This document shows positions 49,984-60,399 of a DNA stretch of 64,000 nt, in pieces. The stretch covers positions 1 to 64,000 of the forward strand of contig JAIOPM010000004.1 in assembly GCA_021413885.1 (NCBI GenBank). Direction: 5' to 3'. Each line of letters opens with the position of its first letter. Within the stretch, counting starts at the first letter, position 1. The DNA is from Planctomycetota bacterium (GTDB lineage Bacteria; Planctomycetota; UBA1135; GCA-002686595). Both the position numbers and the translations under genes were made by a program. The notes below the pieces were generated by a model. It made no database searches. It was not told the origin of the DNA and saw only the letters and a list, made by a program, of their open reading frames with translations.

Positions 49984-52419
49984 TCACGCGTCGGGCTTCG
50001 GCCGACGATCCTGCTGACTCAGCGTTTCGCGCGCAGCTCGCGTCCAACGCTCGAGGACTTGGGCGAGCGTGTCCGGGTTGACCGGCTTCGAGATGTAGTC
50101 GTCCATGCCCGCGGCAAGGCACGCCTCGCGGTCGCCTTGCATCGCGTTCGCCGTCATCGCCACGACGGGAAGGTGCGCGCCGCTCTGCTTCTCGCCGGCG
50201 CGGATCTGCTTCGTCGCCTCGAAGCCGTCGAGCTCGGGCATCTGGCAGTCCATCAACACGACGTGGAACTCGGTGCGTTCGAGGGCTTCGAGCGCTTCGC
50301 GTCCGTTGTTCGCGATCTCGCAGCGGTAGCCGAGCCTCTTCAAGAGCTTGACCGCCACCTTCTGGTTGACGACGTTGTCCTCGGCGACCAGGACGCGCAG
50401 ACGTTCGCGTTCGGCCATCAGCTCGAGTTTCTCGCGCGTCAGGATGCCGGTGCGCGCCAAGACTTCTTGCGGTCGGCCGGTGCCCATCAACACCGCGATG
50501 CAGTCGAAGAGCTGCGATTGCTTGACCGGCTTCGACAGGCACGCGGAGAAGCCCGCGTTCTTGAGCTTGATCGCCTCGGAGACGCCCCACATCGACGAGA
50601 GCAACACCAACGGGACGCCGCCGATGTCGGGGTCGGAGTTGATCGCCTTCGCGACCATCTCGCCGTCCATGTCGGGCATCTGGTAGTCGAGCAGCACGAG
50701 GTCGAACGTGCGCTTCTGCGCCTTCGCGGCGCGCAGCGCGTCGATCGCCTTCGGGCCGTAGTCGACTTCCTCGCTCATCGCGCCCCACGCCGCGAGTTGC
50801 TCGCGGAGGATGCGGCGGTTGGTCGCGTTGTCGTCGACGATCAGCACGCGGAGACGGCCGAAGCGGCGCGGCAGCGGCGCTTCGATCGCTTGCACGTTGC
50901 GCTGTTTGGCGAACGGCAGCACGAACTGGAACTGCGAGCCCTTGCCCATTTCGCTCTCGACCGACATCGTGCCGCGCATCAGCTCGACGAGCTGCCGCGA
51001 GATCGCGAGCCCGAGGCCGGTGCCGCCGTACTTGCGCGTGGTCGACGCATCGACCTGCGAGAACGACTGGAACAGTCGGTTCATGCGATCCGGCGGGATG
51101 CCGATGCCGGAGTCCTTCACGGAGAAGCGCACGGTCGCTTCGTCGCGCGCGTCATGCTCGAGCGAGACCTCGAGCAGCACTTCGCCCTGCTCGGTGAACT
51201 TGACCGCGTTCGAGAGCAGGTTGAGCAGGATCTGACGCAGGCGCCCCGGATCGCCGCGCAGGAGCGGCGGCACGTTCGCGTGCACCAGGCACGCCATCTC
51301 CAACTTCTTCTCCGCGACGCGGTGCGCGAGCATGTCGACCGAGTCCTCGACCAACGCGCGCAAGTCGAAGTCGACGACTTCGATCTCGAGCTTCCCCGCC
51401 TCGATCTTGGAGAAGTCGAGGATGTCGTTGATGATCGTCAGCAGACCTTCCGCCGAGTTCATCACGGTTTCGGCGAGCTCGCGTTGCTCGTGGTTCAGTC
51501 CGGAGTCGAGCAACAGGCCCGTCATCCCGATCACCCCGTTCATCGGCGTGCGGATTTCGTGGCTCATGTTCGCGAGGAACTGCGACTTCGCGATCGCCGC
51601 TTGCTTCGCTTCGTCCATCGAGACGACGAGTTGACTGTTGACTTCGCGCAGCTCCGCGGTGCGCTTGTCGACCTTCTCCTCGAGGTGCTCGCGATGCTCG
51701 GCGAGTTGTCCATCACGGGCTTGGATCTGATCGAGCATCCCGTTGAACGCGGTCACGACGTCTCCGATCTCGTCGTCGTCGCGCCGCGCGGCGCGCATCG
51801 AGTAGTCGCTGTCGCGGGCGATGCGTTTCGCGGTGTCCGCGAGCTCCAGTAGCGGCTTCGAGATCGTGTGCTGGAGGCGGCTCGCCAGGAGGTAGGTCGC
51901 GAGCAGCGCGATCGAGAGCACAACCACCAGGATCATGCCGTAGCTCGCCAGTCGATCGGTCAAGCCGCGCAGGTCGGACTCGAGGTAGACCGTGCCGATG
52001 CGCTTGCCGTCGCTCAGCACCGGATGGAAGAGCCGCAGCGATTGCGCGGTGAACTCGTGCCCCGTTTCGCCGGGCACGACCGGGAGCGCGACCGTGAAGT
52101 CCGGATCTCCGCGCTTCCAATCGGTGAATTGCTCGCCCGCCGCGTTGAAGATCCGCGCGGCCTGCAACTGCGGCTTCGCTTCGAGGCGTTCGAGCACGTC
52201 GGCCGGGAAGTCGCGGTCGTCGAAGTCGAGCGCCGAGCGCACGTTGACGCCGACCATGTCCGCCATCACGTCGAGGTCGCGCACCAGCGCCGAACGCGCC
52301 TGCGTGTAGTCGTACGCCGCGAGCAGCGAGATCGCGAGCATCAGGCCGGCGGCGGCCGTCAGCATCATCATGCGCGTCAGCTTGACGCGGATAGAGTTCG
52401 AACTCTTCACGCCGAGCAT
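49984..52419 (-). CDS. Hybrid sensor histidine kinase: CHASE8-like sensor, HAMP, kinase core, two receiver domains
   Basis: An 811-residue sensor kinase. It has two membrane spans (about residues 18-37 and 160-181) flanking a periplasmic domain of the CHASE8 type (around residues 40-155). Then come a HAMP region, HisKA with the phospho-acceptor His287 in [12 protein letters not shown], HATPase_c ([25 protein letters not shown]), and two receiver domains with phospho-acceptor aspartates in [13 protein letters not shown] and [13 protein letters not shown]. There is no C-terminal HPt domain, so a separate phosphotransfer protein is needed. It overlaps the YfiR-like gene by one base. Confidence 0.9.
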   Translation of the reverse strand: MLGVKSSNSIRVKLTRMMMLTAAAGLMLAISLLAAYDYTQARSALVRDLDVMADMVGVNVRSALDFDDRDFPADVLERLEAKPQLQAARIFNAAGEQFTDWKRGDPDFTVALPVVPGETGHEFTAQSLRLFHPVLSDGKRIGTVYLESDLRGLTDRLASYGMILVVVLSIALLATYLLASRLQHTISKPLLELADTAKRIARDSDYSMRAARRDDDEIGDVVTAFNGMLDQIQARDGQLAEHREHLEEKVDKRTAELREVNSQLVVSMDEAKQAAIAKSQFLANMSHEIRTPMNGVIGMTGLLLDSGLNHEQRELAETVMNSAEGLLTIINDILDFSKIEAGKLEIEVVDFDLRALVEDSVDMLAHRVAEKKLEMACLVHANVPPLLRGDPGRLRQILLNLLSNAVKFTEQGEVLLEVSLEHDARDEATVRFSVKDSGIGIPPDRMNRLFQSFSQVDASTTRKYGGTGLGLAISRQLVELMRGTMSVESEMGKGSQFQFVLPFAKQRNVQAIEAPLPRRFGRLRVLIVDDNATNRRILREQLAAWGAMSEEVDYGPKAIDALRAAKAQKRTFDLVLLDYQMPDMDGEMVAKAINSDPDIGGVPLVLLSSMWGVSEAIKLKNAGFSACLSKPVKQSQLFDCIAVLMGTGRPQEVLARTGILTREKLELMAERERLRVLVAEDNVVNQKVAVKLLKRLGYRCEIANNGREALEALERTEFHVVLMDCQMPELDGFEATKQIRAGEKQSGAHLPVVAMTANAMQGDREACLAAGMDDYISKPVNPDTLAQVLERWTRAARETLSQQDRRPKPDA

Positions 52420-53114
52420 CAGTCGGGCTCCGTTTCGACGACCACCGCGAGCTTCAGGATCTGCGAGCTGATCTCGAGCCGCGCCTTCTTCGCCACGTTC
52501 TTGTTGATCGCGAAGCGCAGCTTCTTGTTCTCGAGGTAGACGCCGACGATGCCGCCGCGCTTCGCGAACTTCGTCGCGTCGCCGAACAGCAGCACGGGCT
52601 TGTCGGCGAGCCCCTTGATCGCGTCGAGCTGAACGGCTTTCTCCGTCGACGTGACGTAGACCATGTGGCACTTCGCCGCGTCCTCGATCGTCGAGCAACG
52701 CTTGATGACGACCGCGCGTCCGTTGATGAGCTTGTCCTTGAACGTCCGGTCGAGGTCGCTGCCGAACGGATCGCGACCGAGCACGCCGACGATCAGCGGC
52801 GCCAACTCGACGACCGGCGGCGTCGCGTCGTTCGTCTTGTCGGCGAAGCACTCGCTCGGCCAACCGACGTAGCCCGCGAATTTGTAGAGCAGCAGCGCCT
52901 TGGCTTCCCACTCGGTCGGCGCGTGGACCTGAGCGGCCTCGCCTTCGGCCGGACGCGCGACGGCGCGCACGGGCGAGACCAGCGACAGCCCGAACAGCAC
53001 CGCGCACGACACCGCGAGGCGCGTGCGTCGAACGGCCGCCGACGAAGCGAGCTTCGCCGACGGGGGCTTCGACATCGCCGGAGCGATGGGCGTCTGGGAC
53101 ACGGGCGGCGGCAT
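52419..53114 (-). CDS. YfiR/DUF4154-like periplasmic protein
   Basis: A 231-residue protein with an N-terminal signal region (about residues 28-48) and one YfiR-like domain. The segment [20 protein letters not shown] matches the opening of the family, and [14 protein letters not shown] and [20 protein letters not shown] follow in order. In Pseudomonas YfiR is a periplasmic repressor of a membrane diguanylate cyclase. Here its gene overlaps that of a membrane hybrid histidine kinase by one base, so it probably feeds that kinase. A second start near 53075 is possible. Confidence 0.75.
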   Translation of the reverse strand: MPPPVSQTPIAPAMSKPPSAKLASSAAVRRTRLAVSCAVLFGLSLVSPVRAVARPAEGEAAQVHAPTEWEAKALLLYKFAGYVGWPSECFADKTNDATPPVVELAPLIVGVLGRDPFGSDLDRTFKDKLINGRAVVIKRCSTIEDAAKCHMVYVTSTEKAVQLDAIKGLADKPVLLFGDATKFAKRGGIVGVYLENKKLRFAINKNVAKKARLEISSQILKLAVVVETEPD

Positions 53115-53383
53115 GGAATGTCGCGGGGGGATCGAGGGCTCCTCGATGGGGGTGCGACTCGAATCGGCTTCCCGACGCCGCGGGATGAACTACCGTGTTG
53201 CACAACCGACCCTCGACCCCCGTCTCTCCCAGCCATGGGCCGCCGGAGGCCCGCGGAGCGGGTTGCGCGGCCGCGGCGGTCGGAACGAAGCGACGAAGAA
53301 GGCGGCGGGCCCGGGTGGACTCGCCGCCTCGTTTCGAAGTCGGAGTTGCCAGGCCGAAGCGGTTCGCGCTCGGCCCGCGAGCC

Positions 53384-55147
53384 TTACGGCAGGCGCCCGT
53401 CGCGCGTCGTCGCCCGCGCTTTTTCGCCGCGCCATTCGACCGTGAAGTCGCCCTTGCCGCGCACCAACCAGCGCACGAGCACTTCACCTTCGCCGCGCAC
53501 ACCGCGTTCGGAGATCAGACGCGCGGGTTCGCGTTCGGCGAGCTCGATGCGCTCGGGCCGGAAGCGATCGGTGCGGAAGCCGCCCGCGACGACTTCGAGT
53601 CCGTCGCCGCGGATCGAGAAGACGTCCGGCGTGCCGACCTTCATCTGGCGCGCGCGTTCGGTGCGCGTCGGGATCAGGTGATCGTTCGCGAACGTCGCGT
53701 CGACGGCGAAGAGTCCGTCGCCGAGCGCGGTCGCTTCCAACCTATCGACCTTCACTCTCGGCATCTCGCCGGCGTGCTTCAGACAGAAGAGCGCGTTGCG
53801 ATGCGCCTCTTCCTCGATCATGAAGCTCGGCGGCACGCGGCCGTAGTCCTTCTTGAAGCCGCCGACCAACACCTCGCCGTAGAACGGATGTTGGACCGGA
53901 TGCCAATCGACGAACGCGTCGCCGCTCATCACGAGGTCGTTGAAGACGAAGCGCTTCTTCTGGAACGAGCCGAAGTCGAAGTCGCCTCCGTCGCCTCTTC
54001 GTTCGGTCGGGAAGAGCCGATCGGTCGACCACATCTCGTTGGTGAACGAGATCACGCCGAGGCCTTCGTAACCCCACGTCGCGAAACCGCCCCACACCGT
54101 GTAGAGGTCCTTCCAGATCACCATGTACTTGTAGAACGGAAGCATCTTCTCGCCGTCGCGGCCGATCGAGTCGAAGACGCGCACGTCCTCCTGCGGATAC
54201 TCGCCGAAGTCCTTCGCTCCCGGTCCGCGCAGGATCATGCCGCCGTTGTTGTGGAAGGATTGCAGCGCGGCGAGGTTCGCGTGCTCGAGCAAGAAGCGCG
54301 CGATCGCCCTCGTTTCCGGCCAATAGAGCGGATACGGCCCCGCGCCGTACTGCACGTAGTTCGGCGCCCACATCGAAGGCCACGCGCGGTTCATGTCGTA
54401 GCCGCCGGCTTCGTCCTCGTTGATGCGGCCGTCGCCGTCGTTGTCGAAACCTTCTTCGCCGAGCGCGATCCAGTCGCCCTTGATGCCGAACGGATTCGGA
54501 GCGACGGGCTCGAAGATGCGCGGGTCGTCGGCGTTGCGACGGTGCGTGCCTTCGCCGGGCACGTGCTTCCACATCTGCGTGATGTTGCCGTCGCCGTCGA
54601 GGTCGTCGGGTCCGTCCTCGTCCGCGACTCCGTCGTGGTCGTCGTCGATCGGTCGGCGGCCGCTGCGCGACGAGCTCGAATCGTGCGCATCGCGGAACCA
54701 ACTCGCGCGGCCGTCGGGGTTGACCATCGGCAGGAAGTAGAAGGTCGAGCCGTCGACGAGCTCGGTGATCTTCGGATTCGTCCCGTAGTTCTCGAGCAGG
54801 TACCACGCGGTGTAGACGACCGCTTCGGAGCCCTGCACTTCGTTGCCGTGCACGTTGCCGTCGATCCACATCGCCGGCTTCTCGACGTCCTTGCCGGTCG
54901 TCGGTTGGTTGAGCGTGTAGACGCGCATCTCGCGGTTCTCGACCGAGTAGCCGATCACTCGGTGCGCGAGCAACTTCGGATATCCCGCCTCGAGCCGATC
55001 CATCAACGCGTACACGCCGTCGAAGTCGTAGAGCCGGTTCCACGCGATCTCGACCTTCGGCGCCTTGCCGGCCGGCGTTCCGGCGAAGCCCGCGCCGGAC
55101 GGATTTTGCGGCGCGAGCACCGCGAGCAAGAGTGCGAACGAGATCAC
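53384..55147 (-). CDS. Exported M14-family zinc carboxypeptidase
   Basis: A 587-residue protein with a signal peptide and one M14 domain. The zinc-site motif is [13 protein letters not shown] (His100, Glu103), the second histidine is in LQSFHNNGG, and the catalytic glutamate is in [11 protein letters not shown]. The substrate-carboxylate arginine is expected in D-M-N-R-A-W. An aspartate-rich, calcium-loop-like insertion ([23 protein letters not shown]) sits between the zinc motifs. It should release C-terminal residues from peptides outside the cytoplasm. GTG at 55147 has GGAGG placed 7 bases upstream; it overlaps the stop of the paralogue at 55144 by four bases. Confidence 0.8.
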   Translation of the reverse strand: MISFALLLAVLAPQNPSGAGFAGTPAGKAPKVEIAWNRLYDFDGVYALMDRLEAGYPKLLAHRVIGYSVENREMRVYTLNQPTTGKDVEKPAMWIDGNVHGNEVQGSEAVVYTAWYLLENYGTNPKITELVDGSTFYFLPMVNPDGRASWFRDAHDSSSSRSGRRPIDDDHDGVADEDGPDDLDGDGNITQMWKHVPGEGTHRRNADDPRIFEPVAPNPFGIKGDWIALGEEGFDNDGDGRINEDEAGGYDMNRAWPSMWAPNYVQYGAGPYPLYWPETRAIARFLLEHANLAALQSFHNNGGMILRGPGAKDFGEYPQEDVRVFDSIGRDGEKMLPFYKYMVIWKDLYTVWGGFATWGYEGLGVISFTNEMWSTDRLFPTERRGDGGDFDFGSFQKKRFVFNDLVMSGDAFVDWHPVQHPFYGEVLVGGFKKDYGRVPPSFMIEEEAHRNALFCLKHAGEMPRVKVDRLEATALGDGLFAVDATFANDHLIPTRTERARQMKVGTPDVFSIRGDGLEVVAGGFRTDRFRPERIELAEREPARLISERGVRGEGEVLVRWLVRGKGDFTVEWRGEKARATTRDGRLP

Positions 55148-56835
55148 GGCTTCACCTCCACGTTGCGGTGCGCGAGTCCCAGGTTGTCGCTGTCGACGTC
55201 GAGCTCGAGAGCCTTCGGCGTCTTCGTGCGCACGAGCCAACGCAGCTCCTTGCGTCCGCCCGAGCCGGGCAGATCGCCGACGAGTTCCCGGCGCGAGCCC
55301 GCGAGCAACACGTCGCCGTCGCCGAGCCCGAGCGTCACGCGCGCCGGCCGCGCCGCTTCGTTGCGCCGCGCGGCGGCGCTCGAGATCGGCAGGTACGCCG
55401 CGTTCTCCACCGCGGCCCGCACTTCGAACACGTTCGAGCCGAGCGCCTTCGCCGTGAACTCCGCGATCCCGACGCGCGGCAACAATTCGCCGAGGCCGAG
55501 CACGAAGTCCGCGTGCTTCTTCGCGATCTCGGCGCGTTCCTTCTCCGGAGGCTCGATCCTCGCGTACGGCGCGAGTCCGCCGATCTCGACTTCACCGAGC
55601 TCCGGATGGGTGAACTTGCGCCACGGCACGAAGCGCGCGGTCTCGCCGGTCGCGTCGATCCACTTCAAGCGCTTCGAATCCTCGCTCGCCTCGCGCTTGG
55701 GCTTCTCCGGCTCTTTCGCGTCCGGTTTCTTCTCCGCCTTTTCATCGGACGCGGCATCCGCGGCCTTCGGCGCTTCGAGCGGCAGCTCCCACGGATGCGC
55801 GGCGAAGACCCAGAGGCCGCGGTACTCGTACGCCCAACCCTGGAAACTCCCGGCGTCGTCGCGCACGCCTTTCGACTTGTTGCCGGTCGCGTCGGCGTAG
55901 CGCTTGCCGATTTCTGCGAGCAAATTCGCGTCGCCCTCGATCCAACCGCTCGGCAGTCCGTCGCCGCCCTCCTTCGACGCCTTCGGTTTCTCGACGAGAT
56001 CGTCGTAGCCGCCGAGCGTCACCACCGCCGCGATGTCGGAGTGCGTCAGCACGAACTCGCACAACGCGCGCGCGCCGAGCTCGTCGGTCGCGAAGAGTCC
56101 GGCGTGCGGATCGTGCTCCTTCCAACCGAACGGAAAGTTGAAGTTGAGCCACGTGTCGGCGAGCGGATCCTCGGCGACGCGCTCGTCGTGATCGAGGTCG
56201 CGGCCTTCGACGTAGAGCTTGTAGCGCCCGCGTTCGCCGAGCGCGCGATCGGCTTGGACCAGTGCGCGCGGATCGTTGGGATCCTCGAGCCATTCGCCTT
56301 CGGGATCGAGTTTGCGCATCGCGGTGATCATTCCGTCGCCGTCGACGTCGCTCGGCCCGTCCTCGCCGGCGCGTCCGTCGCGGTCGTCGTCGACACCGCG
56401 TCCGGTCGCGAGCACTTCGGCGAGCGGCTTCGCGAAGCGCGCCTCGGCCGCGTCGACGTCGAGGCGCGGGATCACGTAGAGCGTGGTGGTCGCGAGGAAC
56501 TTCTTGGTCGCGTCGTCGCTCGCGTTCGCGGCGCGTTCCGCGAGAGCGAGCGCGATCGAGCTCGAGAACACCTGCGGCCCTTCGAGGTTCGCGACCACCA
56601 ACAACGCCGGCCGCGCGCGCTCGTCGGGCTTCTCCGAGATGCGCAGGCACCAGACGTCGCGTTCGCCGCGCGAACGGCCGATCGGCGCGAGCATGCAGCG
56701 TTCGGGGTGCGCGTGCTCGAGTGCCTTCAACTTGCCGGTGAGCGCCGCGTGGTCGAGCAACGGCGCGGAATCCTGGGCCGACGCGAGCGCGCACAACGTC
56801 ACGCTCGCCAACAGGGACGAAGACATCGCTTCCAT
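55144..56835 (-). CDS. Exported M14-like protein lacking the catalytic residues (pseudo-carboxypeptidase)
   Basis: A 563-residue exported protein whose plan follows that of its downstream partner: M14 N-terminal strand, a D-D-D-R-D-G-R-A-G-E-D-G calcium-loop-like insertion, and the same beta-rich C-terminal domain. At the zinc site it reads A-N-L-E-G-P-Q (residues 82-88) where the partner has G-N-V-H-G-N-E. The second zinc histidine is replaced by glycine (VVTLGGYDD). The D-M-N-R and T-N-E-M positions have no arginine or glutamate. It is therefore not expected to be a metallopeptidase. The frame is fully open, and it overlaps the partner, so it appears to be kept as a protein. Confidence 0.75.
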   Translation of the reverse strand: MEAMSSSLLASVTLCALASAQDSAPLLDHAALTGKLKALEHAHPERCMLAPIGRSRGERDVWCLRISEKPDERARPALLVVANLEGPQVFSSSIALALAERAANASDDATKKFLATTTLYVIPRLDVDAAEARFAKPLAEVLATGRGVDDDRDGRAGEDGPSDVDGDGMITAMRKLDPEGEWLEDPNDPRALVQADRALGERGRYKLYVEGRDLDHDERVAEDPLADTWLNFNFPFGWKEHDPHAGLFATDELGARALCEFVLTHSDIAAVVTLGGYDDLVEKPKASKEGGDGLPSGWIEGDANLLAEIGKRYADATGNKSKGVRDDAGSFQGWAYEYRGLWVFAAHPWELPLEAPKAADAASDEKAEKKPDAKEPEKPKREASEDSKRLKWIDATGETARFVPWRKFTHPELGEVEIGGLAPYARIEPPEKERAEIAKKHADFVLGLGELLPRVGIAEFTAKALGSNVFEVRAAVENAAYLPISSAAARRNEAARPARVTLGLGDGDVLLAGSRRELVGDLPGSGGRKELRWLVRTKTPKALELDVDSDNLGLAHRNVEVKP

Positions 56836-56901
56836 GGGGATCCTCGGGGGGCGCGAGAGACTAGCGCGTCGTCTGCTCGCGCGCCGTGCGGAACTCGACT
56901 C

Positions 56902-59184
56902 TTACCGCTCGCTCGCGGTCAACGCTTCGCGTCGTCGGTGAATGATCTCGACGTACGGATGGTTCGCGAGATCGAGCGCTTTCAGCATCGCCTCGGCCTC
57001 GTCGTAGTGCACCAACGCCTCCTCGCGCCGACCCTGAGCTTCGCGCAACCGACCTTGGTTGATCAGGACCACCGGGATGTCCGGGTGCCGTTCGCCGTAG
57101 AGCTCGTGGTACATCGCGAGCGCGTCGGCGTACGACGACTCGGCGCTCTCGAATTCCTTGCGAGCGAGCGCCACGTTGCCCGCCAATACGAAGAACTGCC
57201 CGCGAGACACGTCGAGCTTGCCGAAGAGGTGATCGAGCTCCGCGCGACAGCGTTCGACGACCGCCGAGGCTTCGTCAAGCTCGCCGAGATCGATCAACAT
57301 CGTCGCGAGGCTCATCGAAGCGATCGCGCGGTGGGCATCGCTCGCCTTGCCGTCCGCGGCGTAGAGTTCGACCGCGCGTCGGATGTGCTCGACGGCTTCG
57401 ACGAAGGACTGCTGGTCGTACAACGCGCCGCCGAGGTTGCATTCGATCGCCGCGACCGCCGACCCGACGCCGCCGTTGAGCCGGCTCTGTCCCTCGAGCG
57501 CGCGACGAAAGAGTTTGACGGCGTCGTCCGTGCGACCCGCGCGTTGCACCGCGGTCGCGAGGCTGTTCAGCGCGAGCAACGCGTACTCGCCGAGATGTCC
57601 GTTCGTCTTCTCCTCGACCTCGACGGCGCGTTCGAGCAACGGGATCGCTTCGTCGTAGCGCCCGAGCGCGCGGTACGAATCGCCGAGCAACAGCAGCGCG
57701 CGCGCTTGCATGCCGGGCCGCGACGCGAGCTGGTCGACCGATCGCGCCATGTCGGCGAGGACTTGTTCGAGCGTCCGTTGCGCACCGCCTTCGTCGGGCT
57801 TCGCGGATTGGACGATGCTCGTCAAGTAGAGCAACGTCGACTCCGCGTCCTCGGTCGCGATCTTCTGCTTGGCGAGCGCGTCCTGTTCGCTCTTCAACGA
57901 ACGCTCGAGCGTCGTCGCGTAACGCGTCTTCTGCGCGAGCAACGCGCTCGGGATTCCGACCGCGAGCACGACGGCCGCGAGCACGCCGACGCTCGCCGTC
58001 GGATGGCGCCGCACCCAACGCGCGGAACGCACCGCGGCGCCGACCGGCCGCGCTTCGATCGGTTCGTGCGCGAGCACGTGCTCGAGATCGCGCGCCAACG
58101 CCGCCGCCGAGGCGTAGCGGCGACCGCGCTCGAGCTCGAGCGCGACCGAGCAAACCGTCTCGACATCGGCGCCGACGCGCGGGTTCAGCGTGCGCACCGA
58201 CGCGCGCAGGCCGGCGAGGATCGCGGTCTGGATCGAGTGCGCGGTCGGACCGTCGAACGGCGCGCGCAACGTCAGGAGTTCGTGCAGCGTCGCGCCGACG
58301 GAGTACACGTCGCTGGTCGCGTCGAGGCGCTCGCCGCGCACTTGCTCCGGCGACATGTACTGCAACGTGCCGAGCTGCGCGCCGGAACGCGTCAAACGAT
58401 CGTTGCTCTCCGCGCTCGTCAGCCCGAAGTCGAGCAGCAGCGCGCGCCCGCGGCGCGTCAACATCACGTTCGACGGTTTTACGTCGCGGTGCAGCAGGCC
58501 GCGTTCGTGCGCGTGCGCGAGCGCGTCGGCGATCTGGCGCGCGATCTCGACGCACGCTTCGACCCACGGTCGCTCGAAGATCGAACCGGGCTCGATCACG
58601 CACGGCGCGCCGGTGCGCCGCGCGACTACGCCGGCGAGGTCGGCGCCGCTGACGTCCGAAGGCGCGCGCGCTGCGAGCTCGACGAGGCACTGCGCGAGCG
58701 TCACGCCTTCGACGAGCTCCATCGCGAAGAACGGGATCCCGCGCTCCTCGCCGACCGCGTAGACCGGAACGATGCCGGGATGTTGGAGCTTCGAGATCGC
58801 GAGCACCTCGCGCCGGAAACGCTCGCGCGCGCTCGGCAGGAAGAGCAAGTCGGGCCGCACGAGCTTGAGCGCCACCTCACGATCGAGCGACGTCTGCCGC
58901 GCGCGCACGACGACGCCCATGCCGCCTTCGCCGAGCTTCGCGCCGAGGCGGAATTCGCCGAGCGTCTCCGGCAAATCGCCGCGCGGGTCGCCCGCGACGA
59001 GTCCGATCGCGCGCAACGCCGCGAGCCGCGAACGGATCTCGTCCGCGTGTTCGGGATGTGACGCGACGAGCTCGGTGAAACGCGACGCTTGCTCGGCCTC
59101 GGGCGCCTCGAAGCACGGCGCCATCAACGCCTCGACGGGATCGGAACCGTCGGAGTCGAGACCGTCGGCGGAACCGTCGCGCAT
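56902..59184 (-). CDS. Membrane Ser/Thr protein kinase with TPR repeats
   Basis: A 760-residue kinase. The catalytic domain (about residues 78-365) has the glycine loop LGEGGMGVVVRARQ, the lysine in VALKLV, the catalytic loop LLHRDVKPSNVMLT and D-F-G in LLLDFGLTSAES. A single span follows near residue 400 (TASVGVLAAVVLAVGIPSAL). The remaining third is TPR repeats (RYDEAIPLLERAVEVEEKTN; GRTDDAVKLFRRALEGQSRL), predicted outside the cytoplasm. It should phosphorylate serine/threonine in response to signals sensed outside, but its target is unknown. The ATG at 59184 is chosen; GGAG lies unusually close, two bases before it. Confidence 0.85.
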   Translation of the reverse strand: MRDGSADGLDSDGSDPVEALMAPCFEAPEAEQASRFTELVASHPEHADEIRSRLAALRAIGLVAGDPRGDLPETLGEFRLGAKLGEGGMGVVVRARQTSLDREVALKLVRPDLLFLPSARERFRREVLAISKLQHPGIVPVYAVGEERGIPFFAMELVEGVTLAQCLVELAARAPSDVSGADLAGVVARRTGAPCVIEPGSIFERPWVEACVEIARQIADALAHAHERGLLHRDVKPSNVMLTRRGRALLLDFGLTSAESNDRLTRSGAQLGTLQYMSPEQVRGERLDATSDVYSVGATLHELLTLRAPFDGPTAHSIQTAILAGLRASVRTLNPRVGADVETVCSVALELERGRRYASAAALARDLEHVLAHEPIEARPVGAAVRSARWVRRHPTASVGVLAAVVLAVGIPSALLAQKTRYATTLERSLKSEQDALAKQKIATEDAESTLLYLTSIVQSAKPDEGGAQRTLEQVLADMARSVDQLASRPGMQARALLLLGDSYRALGRYDEAIPLLERAVEVEEKTNGHLGEYALLALNSLATAVQRAGRTDDAVKLFRRALEGQSRLNGGVGSAVAAIECNLGGALYDQQSFVEAVEHIRRAVELYAADGKASDAHRAIASMSLATMLIDLGELDEASAVVERCRAELDHLFGKLDVSRGQFFVLAGNVALARKEFESAESSYADALAMYHELYGERHPDIPVVLINQGRLREAQGRREEALVHYDEAEAMLKALDLANHPYVEIIHRRREALTASER

Positions 59185-59228
59185 CGCTCCAGCGTAGGAG
59201 CCCGAGCGACGGCTCGCCACGGCGAGCG

Positions 59229-60314
59229 CTAACGCTTCGGTGCGGGCAGCGCCTTGTGCGCGTCGAGCCAACCGCGTGCTGCGCCAGCGCCGACCGTCGG
59301 CGACTTCGCGAGGTAGGCGTCGAGCTTCGCCGCGAACTTGTCCTCCGCCTTGCCGCGCTTCGCGGGGAATTGCGGCGGCCGTTCGCCTTCGAGCGCGAGC
59401 CATGCGCTCCACGCCGCGACTTCGTTCGCCTTCGTCGGATCCGCGGCGAGCGCGTCGAGCGACGTGCGACACGCTTTCGCCTCGGCGCTCTTCGGGAACG
59501 CGAGCTCGACGTCGCGCACTGCGCGCAACGAGGCTTCGACGCTCCCGGAGTCGTGCGCCGCGCGCGCGGCGTCGATCAGCTTCGTCTTCGTGGTCTCGGC
59601 TTTCTCCGCGAGCTCGCGCGCCGCGGTCGCGATCTTCGGCGCGGCGGCGTCCTTGCGCTTCGTGAAACGCGCTTCGACCTTGCGCGCGAGATCGAGCGCC
59701 TTGTCGAACGCGCCGTCGACGTACGCGGCGACCGCGTCGGCGACTTCCGGCGGATAGGACGCGCCGAGCGGTTCGCACCTCGGCGCGCGCAACGCGCGTT
59801 GCACCGCGGTGAGGCACTCGTCGAGGTGCGTGCTCGGATCGCCGTCCCACACGATGCCGCCGTGGCGACCGACGACGTAGACGTACGTCAACGAGTGTTG
59901 GTTGGTGTTCAAGTACGGCGACGAGTCGCCGAAGTAGCTCGAGAAGCCGATCGCGTGGCGGATGCCCAGCTTCTGCGCTTCGGGGACGAGCTCGCGATCG
60001 CCGTCGTCGCCCCACGTGCTGGTCAACGAAATCACTTCGAGCTCGCCGGGATGCGCCGCGCGCAACGCGAGTACCGTCGGAATGCCGACCGCGACGCACG
60101 ACGGGCAGTAGTAGCCGTACGTGTGCACGAGCACGACTTCACCGCGCAACTTCTCGAGGTCGGGCGCGGGCGCACCGATCGGGAGCTGCACCCAACGCGT
60201 CTCGCCGATCGGCGGCGCGACCGCGCCGGACTTCGGGAGCGGAAGTTCGGGTTTGATTTCCTCGCGCTCCTGGAGCGGCGCGGCGAGAGCGAAGAGCAGC
60301 AGAGCGTGGAGCAT
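59229..60314 (-). CDS. Thioredoxin-like (TlpA/redoxin-type) exported protein
   Basis: A 361-residue protein. A signal peptide (MLHALLLFALAAPLQ) precedes a thioredoxin-fold domain with the redox motif C-P-S-C in TYGYYCPSCVAVG near residue 75, and YVVGRHGGIVWDGDPS later. The C-terminal half is helical, charged and repeat-like (DKALDLARKVEARFTKRKDA), of unknown role. Being exported with C-x-x-C it could act as a disulphide reductant or sulphur-handling protein. It sits between two kinase genes on the same strand. ATG at 60314 gives the cleanest signal peptide. Confidence 0.75.
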   Translation of the reverse strand: MLHALLLFALAAPLQEREEIKPELPLPKSGAVAPPIGETRWVQLPIGAPAPDLEKLRGEVVLVHTYGYYCPSCVAVGIPTVLALRAAHPGELEVISLTSTWGDDGDRELVPEAQKLGIRHAIGFSSYFGDSSPYLNTNQHSLTYVYVVGRHGGIVWDGDPSTHLDECLTAVQRALRAPRCEPLGASYPPEVADAVAAYVDGAFDKALDLARKVEARFTKRKDAAAPKIATAARELAEKAETTKTKLIDAARAAHDSGSVEASLRAVRDVELAFPKSAEAKACRTSLDALAADPTKANEVAAWSAWLALEGERPPQFPAKRGKAEDKFAAKLDAYLAKSPTVGAGAARGWLDAHKALPAPKR

Positions 60315-60399
60315 GGGCGCGACCTCGGTGTCGAAGAGTCCTTCCGAGTCCACGCGCCGAACGGCGTGACCGCGCGCCACGAATCTCGGTAGAACCGGA

